A stretch of DNA of 64,000 nucleotides, taken from Dioscorea cayenensis subsp. rotundata (lineage: Eukaryota; Streptophyta; Magnoliopsida; Dioscoreales; Dioscoreaceae). Positions 42,060 to 54,000 of the stretch are shown piece by piece. The notes beneath the pieces are model-generated. The model did no database searches. It saw only the letters and a list, made by a program, of their open reading frames with translations, and had not been told where the DNA came from. Numbering within the stretch: position 1 is the stretch's first letter; every line of letters starts with the position of its first letter. Position numbers and translations under genes: made by a program. The stretch lies in NCBI RefSeq assembly GCF_009730915.1, contig NC_052474.1, forward strand, positions 8,653,501-8,717,500, read 5' to 3'.

Positions 42060-43010
42060 TGCAAAACCTATCCTTTTGTATGGAGTCTCATTATTGTCAC
42101 TTAACAGTCATATGAGGTTGGTGAGGATAATCCTTTGAAGCAAGAAACCTAGTATAGGGTCAAAACAATGTTTGATTATTGCCAACACCTTTCTGCTCAG
42201 GCACTTGGATTCCCCATGAGGTCACTTTGCAACAGACGAGGGATCGATTCCGTGAGGTGAGGGTACGCTCCTAAGAGTTGTGAGCACAAACTGTGGGTGA
42301 TCCCTGCGCACACATGTGCATAGGCCCTACAAGCCACAACCGAGGTTTGTGCACACCCTTATTTTCCTAGCGGCTTGTCATTACTCTCTTCAAGAAAGTC
42401 TCAGTATTGCCTCTTGATAGTTATAAAAGTTAAAATAATATGTGAAGCTAATGACCTACTACGAGTTTGAAACAATGTTTAATTGCTCTATTTAAAGGAA
42501 TCTAACGATTACTTTTTGATATTCACAAGAGTTGATGGAGATAATAGGTCAAGCTAAAGACCTATTGTGATGTTAAAACAATGTGACTACTTTCTTCTAG
42601 GAGTTTTACCATTACATCTTGACATTCTTTCATAATAAGGGTTGAGTTGATAAAAAATAATATATATAGCTAAAGACTTGTTGTCGGGGTCAAAATAGTG
42701 TTTGATCAGTCTCTTCAAATGAGTCTTTGTCTCTTGATGCTTATAAGAGTTGATGAAGATAACATGTGAAGCTAAAGTCTTTGTCAAAATATATAGTGTT
42801 TGATTACCTTCTTGAAGGAAGTCTCTCCATCGTCTTTCAACATTGTCAAAATTAGCTAAAGATCTACTATAAGATTGAAGCAATTATTTGAGAACTTCAT
42901 TCATTTGGAGTTTCATTGTTGTCTCTTAATACTCACAAAAATTGATGAAGATAACATGTGGAGCTAAGGACTCACTGTGAAGTCAACTACTCTTTTACTT
43001 CTTAATACTC
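42060..43010. repeat. Diverged tandem array, unit about 85-115 bp
   Basis: A unit containing 'agagttgatgaagataacatgtgaagctaa', 'gacctattgt', 'tcaaaacaatgtttgatta' and 'cttcaaaggagtctc' (split here as separate motifs; each copy varies) recurs about seven times. The 'agctaa' anchor appears at about 42445, 42553, 42668, 42769, 42853 and 42962, so spacing is 84-115 bp. An earlier partial copy lies at about 42137, before the SINE-like insertion at 42180-42405. Downstream (43010-43260) a related but different unit with 'gatgatcaatgtag' continues. No coding potential. Confidence 0.6.
42180..42405 (+). mobile_element. Decayed SINE copy of the same family as 22855-23096
   Basis: It shares 'accgaggtttgtgcacaccc', 'gcgcacacatgtgcataggcc' and a 3' end 'ctcttcaagaaagtc' with the clearer SINE at 22855-23096, and has a B-box-like 'gggatcgattccgtg'. 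It is GC-richer than its surroundings and interrupts the tandem array. Confidence 0.5.
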
Positions 43011-43514
43011 ATAGAGGTTAAAGCTTAAAGTCATTGAGATGATCAATGTAGTTCACTACTAATGCTTAACACCTATAGTGATCAAAAGTGAAGATAACTC
43101 AAAAGGATGATCAATGTAGTTTATTATTGACACCTATAATGAGACAACACAAAAAGATGGTCTCCTATTGCTAACATCTGGTACCTATGCTTAGAAAAGT
43201 GATCAGCGTAATGCATGTTTTCTCACTACTAACACTTGACTCTAATGCTTGAAAAAACGATGCTAATATTCCTTAAGTGGTAAAAAAGAGGAATTCTCTC
43301 AAAAATGAAAGGGGAAAGATACCCTTAATCGATGAAGAGAAAAAAAAAATCTCTAAGTAAGGATAGAGAAGAGGCACTCTCAAAGAGATAAAAAGAAAAG
43401 ACTGTTTAAAGTAATAAAAAAGAGAAGTACTCTTGAGTTATACAGAGAAACCCTTTTTAAACAATAAAGAAGAGAAGAGTTTCTTAAATGACAAAGGGAA
43501 AAAAATCTATATTT

Positions 43515-43551
<37 letters not shown>

Positions 43552-45784
43552 ATTCTTTTTATGCAATAATGAAGAGAAAGGCTCTTTATAAAATGTTGAA
43601 GAAAACAAACTCATATGATGATTTATGAATTCTTGAGAGAGTTCTCATGTGAAAGCAAAGATCACTCATAAGTTAATGGATATAGAGCTTCAAGTCAGTA
43701 AAGGAAAAAAATGTATAAAGTTGAAGGTATAAAATAACACTTAAAAAAGCTAACAAGCCAAAGCAGTCAAGTTAGTGGCCAGATGATGTAAGAGAGTCAT
43801 GATATGATGATATAAATATCAAGATAAAACTCAAAAGCATAGAAAAGTTAAGACTTGGAAATCTCAAATAAATGACAAATATAACTATGAAGTTCCAAGA
43901 AACAAAGAAGTCAAAGATTTAAAGAATTTTATAAGCCAAAAGCTTGAAGACTTCACAAACATAAAAAAAGTCAAAGTCTTTTAAATATGAAAGTTAATAG
44001 AAATTAAGTTCGTGACTCATAATCATAGAAAGATCACAACCTAGGACTCAGGAAATATTACAAGAGTTAACAAGTTGAAGGAGACATATTCAAATGAGTT
44101 TTTGGCTGAAAGAACAAGGAAAATCAGGAGTGTTGTGGTCCCTTCTTATAAAGGTGAGAAGGCTTAAGTCATGCGAAGATGGAATTTTTTTTAAAAAAAT
44201 ATAGGGTTCTTAGTCATTTTAACTCTAGTGTTCACATATTTATCATTTTATGGTTAATAAAACAAATTTATTATTTTATTTCCCATTTGCACTTGTTCTT
44301 AAATGGTGGTTCCTACCATAAAATCCATGGTTATCACTATAAAGGATCTACCAAAAGAAAGTCATTAATTCATAATCATTTAAAAATTTAAATAATTAAA
44401 AATTAATTTATGATTTATTATCTTTGACTGATTGAACCTAATATTACAAGTTTACATTATGAAAACCAATTATTGTGCGTTAAGAAGTTGTAAATCTCAA
44501 CAATGTTTAGACATCTATTGATCTAATATGTAAATATTGCTTATTCTTATTTTATTTCATTTATTTTTTAGGAAAATGTATTAAAGGTCTTTCTTAAAAA
44601 GAATCCTTAATAAATTTTGTTCATGAAAGTAGCAATACGTATTCATAATATTTGTCATTTTTTGCACCTGTTTACTTAATCATTTGACTTTATATGATTT
44701 TGATTTAACTCAATTAGTAATATGTAAGTCTCTAATGACATTTTTTAATTTATACATGTATAAAATATTATTTTTATTATCATGATGAGGAGATCACCAA
44801 ACTGAAGCACATCTTCAAACATTTCATAAAATATATTATCTAATAATTTCATGCCTCTCTTGCAAGTCATTCTAACTTCTTGCAGTAGTAATTGGTTGAA
44901 CAAACAAGGATAAACAACTTAAGGGTAACTTTAATTATTGGACTATCCTAAAGTTTGATGTTCATGCCACCTCATTAATCTATTAAACTCTTACCCATTA
45001 AAATAGGACCCACAATTAAGTGAATTAACCTATTAAATTCATACTCATTAAATTATCTCTTATACTATAACTATTTTATAAAATCTTAAATGTTATTAAT
45101 TAAATAATATATTTTTAAAAATTATATTACAAACTAAATATTTAAAATAGTTAAAATATATGAATAATAAAAATTTATTATATAATTTTAAAAAATAATT
45201 AATATGTGATGGTAAAAATAAAAATTAAATTAAAAAAACTATTTAAACAAGCGGGTGCCATTGTGCCATCACTTTTTAATTTAAACAAATAAAAAAATAG
45301 ACGGGACTTAGGGGCCACATAACGACATTAATGGAGGGTTTAGTGCTCGTGAGCTCAATAAACTTTCATTAAATTATCATTAAAATTGTCTTAAATAGTC
45401 CCTTATCTTTTTTTGTGTTCCTATTTCGATCACTTATTTTTTTAAAAATTTAACGATTTATTCTCTTGTTTTTAGTTTTTATTATAATAATACCACTTGG
45501 GTTTATGGTGTTAATGGTGATCATACATGGCTTGCAATGTATGTGGATGATGTCTAAAAAGAGGTGCCATGTAGTAAGGTATGTATCATCATTGTTAATA
45601 CCACAAATCCATATGGTTTTTTGTAACAAAAACTAAACGTAGATGACCAAATCATAATTTTTTAAAGCAGATGATCAAAATAGAACTGTGTGACAAGATA
45701 GAAGACTATTTAGGATGTTTAAACGAGAAATAATCAACTCATTGGAATAAAGATGCTGGTTTCCTTGCCCACGTCTAGAGTCAT
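43011..45784. other. Gene-free AT-rich DNA
   Basis: 43010-43260 continues the repeat complex with the 'gatgatcaatgtag' unit. 43300-43620 has recurring purine-rich 'aataaagaagagaag' blocks and a TA run at 43519-43549. 43620-45784 shows nothing recognisable; ORFs are short and of low-complexity composition. Confidence 0.5.
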
Positions 45785-45936
45785 CGATTCGAGACTTGGA
45801 CCATCGAGCCACTCGCCCAATAAAAATGGGCAGGTCGGGTTGAGTTTTTATAGGCCCGCCTAGAGGCGGGCCTAAATGGGCCAACCCGCTGGGACGTGGG
45901 TTGAGGCGGGTCGGCCCAGCTGACCCGCTTCTAATT

Positions 45937-46035
<99 letters not shown>

Positions 46036-46560
46036 ATATATATGATATTGATATTTATATTTTGTGATTTTGATTAATTTTTCATTTAAATTTTTCTTTT
46101 TTTTGTTGATCGTAATGGATGAATGTTATAATTAGTAATAGATGTTTTTATCTTGTAGTTTTTGTTGTTTTTTTTTTAAATTTTGTTGATTGTAATTTTG
46201 TAATAGATGTTTTTATTTAGAGATTTTGTAATTATTGTTGACTTTTGTTAGAGCTTTTGAATATTATAATGGATGTTTTTTTATTTTTGTTAATTATTGT
46301 ATGTTTTAATTTTTTTAATTTAGTTTTTTTATGAATTTATAATGAATGTTTTCGATGTTTCATATATTACAACATTTATAAAAAAATAAAATAAATTAAT
46401 TATTTTTTGATTTTTTTTGGCGGGCCCGTGCCCAACCCACAACCCAAAACTGGGTCGGGTTGGGTTGGCATTTTGCCCGACCCATGCCAAATGGTGGTCA
46501 GGGCCAGCGCCCGCCTGCTAGCCAGGGCCACCAGTTTGCTTGACTCGCTTCTAATCCCAC
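45785..46560. mobile_element. Possible hAT-like non-autonomous element with a long TA core
   Basis: Both flanks are unusually GC-rich and carry motifs in opposite orientation: 'gggcaggtcgggttgag' and 'gcgggcctaaatgggcc' on the left, 'ggcgggcccgtgcccaacc' and 'gggtcgggttgggttggc' on the right, typical of plant hAT subterminal DNA. Between them lie (TA)n (45944-46032) and T-rich DNA. 'tgacccgcttctaat' (45920-45934) recurs as 'tgactcgcttctaat' (46540-46554). Exact termini and an 8-bp target duplication could not be fixed, and there is no transposase. Confidence 0.35.
45944..46032. repeat. Long (TA)n microsatellite
   Basis: About 44 TA units, the longest simple repeat in the window, inside the hAT-like element. 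Confidence 0.95.
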
Positions 46561-46621
46561 GATCCACTCAGAAGAAAAACAATAGAGAATCCCAAAAAAA
46601 CCCAAGCATCGAAGATGATCA

Positions 46622-47174
46622 TGTTGGATGTGGGTCTTGTGGGTCCCAGCTGGTCCCACATGTTGGTACACTCAAACCAAATCCCTTCTCATTTTTTTAG
46701 TCTCACATTGTGTATTTGAGAGAGTTGTTAGTGATCTCTTGGCTATAAATATATGTCCAACCTTGAACCTTAAACACACACTTGCTTACTTTCTTCTCTC
46801 ATATTCTCCTTCTTCCGGGTGTGCTCTTTGCGTGCCTGGAAAACCCAAATATATTATTGTTCTTATTCTGTGGTTCTTTGCCTGAACCTTGCTAGTGTGC
46901 TTGGAATATCTCGATAGTCGATGCCGAACGTGCTAGGCTACAAGAGTTCTTCCTTCCCGGATTAGTGTATCCTGCGCTTTTAGTGAGGTTGGAAAATCCT
47001 GCACGAGGGAGTCCAATTCAGCGTTAGGGTAGTGCTTATGCACACCTACCCCGGACTGAAAATTTTTAATTATTATTTTGAATTATTACTGTAGTTTGTG
47101 TTTGATTACATTTTATATTTCTACAATATTCGTTTGTAGTATTTACATGCTATACAGGTAGTGTATTTCCTACA
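46622..47174 (+). mobile_element. Probable copia-type solo LTR
   Basis: It starts TGTTGG and ends CCTACA (5 of 6 inverted match). The flanking 5-mers are gatca (46617-46621) and tatca (47175-47179), matching at 4 of 5. Inside is a good TATA box, 'ggctataaatatatg' at about 46740, followed by a CT-rich R/U5-like stretch, the usual LTR promoter layout. No primer site or polypurine tract was seen next to it, so it is probably solo. Confidence 0.45.
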
Positions 47175-48011
47175 TATCAAGATAGGGGATGTGATCTTCA
47201 CTATTAATCACCTCGTCTCTCATTGAAGAAAGTTTAGCTCTAATCATAGAGCAGTTGTAGAGTCATCTAAACCCCCTTGAGAGTGATCCCACATGGTCTA
47301 TCTCCAGAGTAACCATGGAGTATTGACTCTACACAACTATCATCATCTCCACCGTTGCTTATCTTTTTTGTCTTTCCTCTTTTGCCCCTTTGTTAGGATG
47401 TCTAACTACCACTTATTTACTATTAGATTTATTATAAATGCTTTCTAAGTTGAGAGGAGGTTAAATGCACCTCCAACTTAATCGATACATAATACTTGCA
47501 TATCGTTTTCTTTAAATCACTTACACGTCTTTGTTATATCTTTTTTCTTTAAAAATTAGAGAAATCTCTATAATTATTATATTATTTGCACCCAAAGATC
47601 TTAACACTATAATTTTGAGTTTATAATTATAAAGTTATATTTCATCTATTTTATATGCCAACAATTTTCTTTTAACATTCAATCTGACCTGACTTAATCC
47701 ACACATTTAGATTTTATTGAAAATATTATTTAAAAAATAAAATATATTTAACTTATTTAGTTTTCATCTACATCTCCTTAAACTGTTTGCTATTTAACAT
47801 GTGGTAATTTTTTTTTAAACTTATTTTTATAACCCAATGTAAATTAGAAAATTTCTATTTAGCCCATGCTCATTAGTTCATTGGTTGGTCCCAAATATGA
47901 GTGTAAAAAACTGGTCTCTTTAAGATCAGTAATAAGAAAGAATAATAATTAATAAGTTGATATTATTAAAGTGTTGTCTTTCAAGAAGGCAAAGTAAAGA
48001 ACACCGACAAA
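47175..48011. other. Intergenic DNA and promoter of the Ole e 1-like gene
   Basis: A near-perfect inverted repeat (47253-47265 'agttgtagagtca' and 47324-47338 'tgactctacacaact', two extra bases) encloses a 58-nt loop. The remainder is AT-rich. The last 60 bp before the ATG at 48012 is purine-rich, as in plant leaders. No other gene is visible. Confidence 0.45.
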
Positions 48012-51000
48012 ATGGAGATTCGCGGGAAATCGTGGATGGGATCCATGCTGCTGGGCCTGCTCGTCGTGGCGTTCATCGCCGGCGAGGTGGAGGCGTGGAC
48101 CGGTGCAGTCCGTGGGAGGGTTGTCTGTGATGTCTGTGGCGATTCTTTCATCGGACCTGAAGATCACGCCTTGGAAGGTCGATCACGCTTCTTGTTTCTG
48201 TCCCTCTTTTCTCTGTTTTGGAATCGAGCTTATGTTTTTGAATTTGATGGATTTCGTTATCAGTTTGATTTAATTGGTTGCTTGTGAGTTGATGGATTAG
48301 GGTTTATTCTTGCTTTGATTCATTATATCTTGCAGCTTTGATTTAGTTGGATTCTAGGTGTATGAAAAAAAAAGGATGATTATTTCGAGGTGAATTTTAA
48401 TTTTGCTGATTTGGACGTTGAATGGTGACAGTCGATTAGTTTATGAAATTTGTGAATTGTTAGATTGGAATCATATATACTGGATTTGTTTATATAGGGA
48501 GAGTCAATGTTAATGGTAGAGATAAACTTGTTTTGGTTTTAGTTATATGAATTATAATTCAAAACTTGGGTTTTTGAATGTGAGGCATCAGAGCATGAAG
48601 TTAATCATGAGGACAAAGCTTTACTGCTGGATTTATGCCATTGTCCATGTTGACTCCTTTTGTCTGCTAGACATGGCACAATTATATTATTCATTGGGAG
48701 ATGATTATCAAATTCAAGTTGAGTTGGGTCATGTGATTTGTTTGACATGGAAGCAGGGGTCTGATACTGCAAAATTCAGTGCGTGTTTTTGAGACCTTTT
48801 AAACAAGGAAAATAATTTCAAGTTCTTCCATTGAAGCTAGTTAAAGACAATGCAAAGTTTACTATTTTTAGAAACTTCTAACCGCCTAAAGTATTTTTTA
48901 ATTAATGATCAGAATTTCAGCCTCATTTCTAAACATAATTATGCAGTTGACAGATGATTTACATTCAATTATTCTTTATTTGCTAAAGGATCAAACAAAT
49001 CCCTGACAATGCCCATATATACATGTGCATGGATGTCAGTTTATGTCAACAAAAGTCTTAAACATAAAGAGAAGTTTCACTCTAATAATAGGTTGGTGAT
49101 GCAGGATATGATAGGCAATTAAACTTAGGGTTTCTGAGCAATCGTAGATAGAGAATCTAGGCAATCACATTCAGAAGAAAAGACAGTCAAATGTCGAGAT
49201 TAGGCATTAAGATAAGAAAAAACTGAGAATAATTCAGTGACTAATTCCTAAGAAGACTCAACTCTCTTTTTATAGGGATTTGAGAATTTATCTGAGCAAG
49301 TTTAGTCTATAATAGGAGAAAGGTTCGACTCCTAATAACAAAGGACAAAAAGTCTTAATTAAACTAGAATTTATCTAAACCCCTAAAACTTTTTGATAAA
49401 CTTAACTAAGCATAGAATTTAAAATAACTTGGCAAAAATTTCAGGCAAAGATCCTGAAATTACTAAACTGCCCCTAGCACTAATATGCTAGAACTTAGTA
49501 ATCACTCCTTATTTTGAATCATGTCTTTTCTTGTAATATTTTTCATATCTTCCCGGTGCGTAATTGGCATTCCCGTTGGCTTGGAGAAGCTTGAGTCTGG
49601 CAACAAGTTAAATGAAAGGTATCTCTCATACAAGCCATAATTCAGTTGTTGCAAGTCTTTTGCAGAGATCCAAGTGCATTCTAACCATGGTTTGTTCTTT
49701 CATTTCACCAAATATTTCTTATAACTACCTTCTTTAACAACATTAGCATCCACAATGTCCTCGATCTCCACATAAAATGGCATGAAAGAAGTTGATTTAA
49801 AATGGACTAAGGGGCCTTCAGTTGAAGTATCATTTTGACTGTGATATCTACTTAAATCTTCAATATTGAAGATATTGCTAATGCCCATATTGTCTAGTAA
49901 GTTTAACACATAAGTGTTGGAGCTTATCTTTTTAAGAATTTTGTATGTACCAATATTCCAATTTTGTAGCTTATTATATTTTTGGGTATGAAATTGTTCA
50001 GGCTTTGAGTAAACCATCACTTGTTCTCCTACTTTAAATTTGGCATGTTGACGGTGTAAATCAGCATAAGTCTTGTAGACAGCATTGCTGGCATTAGTGC
50101 TCTTCCGCACATTAGCATGAACAGATTGAATATGTTCTGCAAAATCAGTAGCATCAACAGTAGGGCGAGCTGCAATTGGCAAGGGGACTAGATTAATTGC
50201 TTTCCTTGGTTGTAGGCCTAATTCTCTCTCAAATGGGCTTTTGCATGTAGTTCTGTTCACAGAACTATTATATTCAAATTCAGCCATAGCTTGAACTAAA
50301 TCCCAAGCGGAAAGCTTTTCCCTCACCAAGCAATGAAGTTGATTTCTGAGGCTGCGAGTAACAACTTCAGCTTGTCCATCATCAGTTTGAGATTGAAATG
50401 CATCTGAAAATTTCAATTGACTTTTTATTAATTGGCATAAGTTATGCCAAAAAGAGCTCATAATTTTTTTTTTCTACGTCAGATTCTATAGTCTTTTGCA
50501 CCCATGGTGTTGTGCAACTTCACTAATGAATAGTTTGGCCACATGAACTGTATCTCTTGACTTAAAACAAGGAATAAAATGTGTCATTTTATAAAATGAT
50601 CCACATCTACTAAGATAGAATGATACCCTCTTTAGTTTTAGGTAATTCTAGCATAAAATCCATGCTTATATATTCCGAAAGCTTAAGAGGTATTTTCAAT
50701 GGCATGCAAAGTCATGCATTTCTTTTCTTTCCCTCTGCTAACTGGCAGATATGACATTGAGATACTAACTTATCAACATCATGTTTGAGACTAGGCCAAT
50801 AAAATTTTTCCTCTGGCAGTGAGACCGTTTTTATCCTTTCAAAGTGGCCTTTTTTATACAGCTTCAACATAACTTGGCCATGAATAGAAGTAGAAGGTAG
50901 ACAGAGACAATGATTCTTGAATAACCAACCTTCCTGTAGAGAAAATTGGGATGGTTTCGGTGTTGTCCTGGCAATAAATCAGCATAAGTATTGCTGAATT

Positions 51001-54000
51001 CTGTAGGTCTTCAAAGCCCAAATCACTTCAAGGTCATATTAGTACGCATATAAACCACTCTTCTAAGAGCATTAGCTTTCAACCCCAAATTTATGTTTGA
51101 TGAAAAACCTAGAAGAAATTCGACCTACTTGCCATATTTTGAATTCAGCTTCTTCTGACTATTTATGTGTTTTAAAGCTTCATGGTAGTAATTTTGTAAA
51201 GCTAAGGTCATCAGCGTCTCAATAGTATATGAGTTGCTTTCATGGGAACAACATCACACTATATAGAATCCTTGTAAGGACCAGAAGAAGAGGAAACTAG
51301 TCAGCGTTTACTTACTGGCATGGTTGAATTGTCAACCCAAGCAGCATCATACCTTTCTACTGTAGAGGATGAAATGGCATTCATCAACTTTCTCCATCTA
51401 TTACTATTTTAAGTGGCTCCTTACCACAAGTAACCAAAGTTTGAAAAATAGCAGTTCTTCTCCAATCTTCCTTTTCCATCTTTGGGGCAGCAAGTTCTCG
51501 TCTAACAATTATAGCAGTGGAGGTTTCAACATCAGAATCAATTAGACCATTGGCATAGTATACAACATCTTATCTTTGATCTTCATCTCTAACCTTTTCT
51601 TGTTCACTTGGTTTGTTATCATCTGTTTTTTCCCAGATGTAAGCTAGATTTAGTTAGACATTGATATGCCATTGACCTTTACCTCCACACCTAAAACAAA
51701 AATCTTTAACATCAACCTTCTTCAGAGCGATTGCCATTAAAGCTTTTCCTTTTAACTCTATAGGCTTCCGATTATTTTGATGGAAGACTGATGTAGTAGG
51801 TTGGTTGTCATAAGACCTTTTAATGGTTGGTTTTTTTTTTTCTTGAAGGAGGATTTCGTCATAAGACCTTTTAACGGTTGCAATTATTCCTTCATATCCA
51901 GAGCTACTTGAAAAGCATTTTATAAACTGAATAATGTTTGTCGAAGTAATTCTCTCTTTATATCAGATCTCAACCCTGATCTAGCTAATGCATGACGAGG
52001 ATATTCAATTATTTGACTCTGAGTTTTGAGTTCACCAAATCTTTGCATGTATTGACAGTCATATTTACTTCTTTCAAATTGGCAAGCTGCTCACAAATTC
52101 AGTCATAATAATTAGGTGGCATATATTTTTCACAAAGCTTTGTGTTCATCTTTAACCATGTCCCAGGAGGTGGTTGACCAAGTCTTCGAGCATCCCCTTC
52201 AATTATGTTACACCATACTTTTGCTAGTCCTATGAGTTTCATCTTAGCAAATCGAACTCTTCTTTAATCTGACATATCATACCAATCAAAATATTCTTCA
52301 AGTGTGGACAACCAATCAGCAAAGCTTGTGGGGTTAAGGCTTCCATCAAAATCTGGCACATCAGTCTTCACCTTTTTGGTGATATCTCTTGCAGTATCTT
52401 GCGATTTGGTGGAAAGTTCTCTAGGCCAATTTCTTAAAATAACTAGGGATGCTTAAGGGGGTTTACCACTCCTAATCATCTGCTTTAGTCAAGAGTTAGA
52501 TTGTTGACCTGTAAGCTCTCTTCCTCTGGGTTGATGTCTTCTTGCTTTCATTATTAACTCCAATTGATTCTCCAACAAGATTTGTTGTAGAATTAGTCAT
52601 AATTTGCCGTACTTTTGATTCTATATCTTCAAAACAAACATTGAAATTATCCATCTGTTTAACTAATTTTTGTAAGGTCCATTGCCTTGAGAATTGGTTA
52701 TCTTCCCTCAATATGTTACTTCTGCGTGAGTAGACATTATGCTCCTTTTGATAGACAATTACACCTAAGAAATCACACTTAGAAGAAAAGACGGTCACAC
52801 GTTAAAATAAAACATTAAGTTACAAATACTTAGAATAATTCACTGACTAATTCCTAAGAAGATTCATCATCCTTCTTATTGAGGTTTGAGAATTATTTGA
52901 GCAAGTTTGGCTCCTAACCTCCTATAGGAGAAAAGTTTGACTCCTAATAAGAAAGAGCAAAAAGAAGAGTCAATTTATCCAAACTCCTAAAACTTATTGT
53001 TGGAAACCAATAGGAAACCAATAAGAGACAACTATATGTCTTTATTTAGACTTTCCTTCTCCGGCATCTCTGGCATCTCCAGCATTTTTTGATCGGTGTT
53101 GCAGCAAGCTGAGCATGAAGGACATATATGCTCCAGCTTGAGGGGAGTGTTGGAAACCAATAGGAAACCAATAAGAGATAATTATATGTCCTTATTTAGA
53201 CTTTCCTTCTCTTTTCTTATTCCTTTCTTGCTTATTGCTATGTATGGTTGATTTGTTCTTAGTTTTGGCTTGGGATCTCTCCCTATATAAGGAGACCCTT
53301 GCTTCCATCCATCAATAAGAAAATTGGTTCTTACTTTCTACACTTATCGCTAAACTTAATTAAACATGGAATATAAAATAATCTTGAAATTACTAAAGTG
53401 TCCCTAACACTAATATGCTAGAACTTAGTAATCACTTCTTATTCTGAATCATGTTTTTCCTTGTAATCTCTTCCTAATCTTCCCATTATGTCATTTGCAT
53501 CAGTTGGGTTTGTGGTAGGAGCTGTCCATTCTTTAAATCATGATCAATATAGAAATTAGGGGAAAATGAAGATTCTGAACTAAGGTCAACATCAGCTCTC
53601 CTGTTCTTTCTTTTGGCCATTTTGTTTCTTCATTTACCAGAACTACTTGGAGTTTCCACTCCAAATCTTAACGGCTTTTCAGTCAGTTAGTTCTATTATG
53701 GTTTTTCTGAAAGGTGACATTATGAGTCATATTTCTTCAGTTTTGTAGCCTTAAACTATGTAGTGTGGTGTTTTCTTTTATTATCTTTCATCTTTTTATT
53801 TGATGCTATGATTTAATAAGCTAGCTTGTGGCAACCAATTAGTAAAGCAGCAGTCAGCTGAGTTGTTTGATGTTTGATGTTGAATGGTGGTTGCATGGTC
53901 ACATTGGGGTAGTCACAATTGATATATCTGGTATATCTGGGTTTTATTTTTACTTGGTGTAGCTTTAGCTTTTCTTTGTGCTCATCGCCAGCCTTCCCCT

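Larger units (their letters stand above)
49097..53502 (-). mobile_element. Ty3/gypsy LTR retrotransposon, internally deleted, in the Ole e 1-like intron
   Basis: LTRs lie at 49097-49572 and about 52737-53502 (the latter enlarged by a nested copia element). The outer ends are TGATGC and GCATCA, perfect inverted repeats, and GTTGG flanks both sides. The LTRs are clearly related but differ at many positions, so the insertion is old. On the minus strand the interior reads gag (about 52700-52050), a zinc knuckle and protease-like block (about 51700-51300), then integrase (about 50950-49700). Reverse transcriptase and RNase H are missing, so it cannot move by itself. It lies antisense to the host gene. 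Confidence 0.85.
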
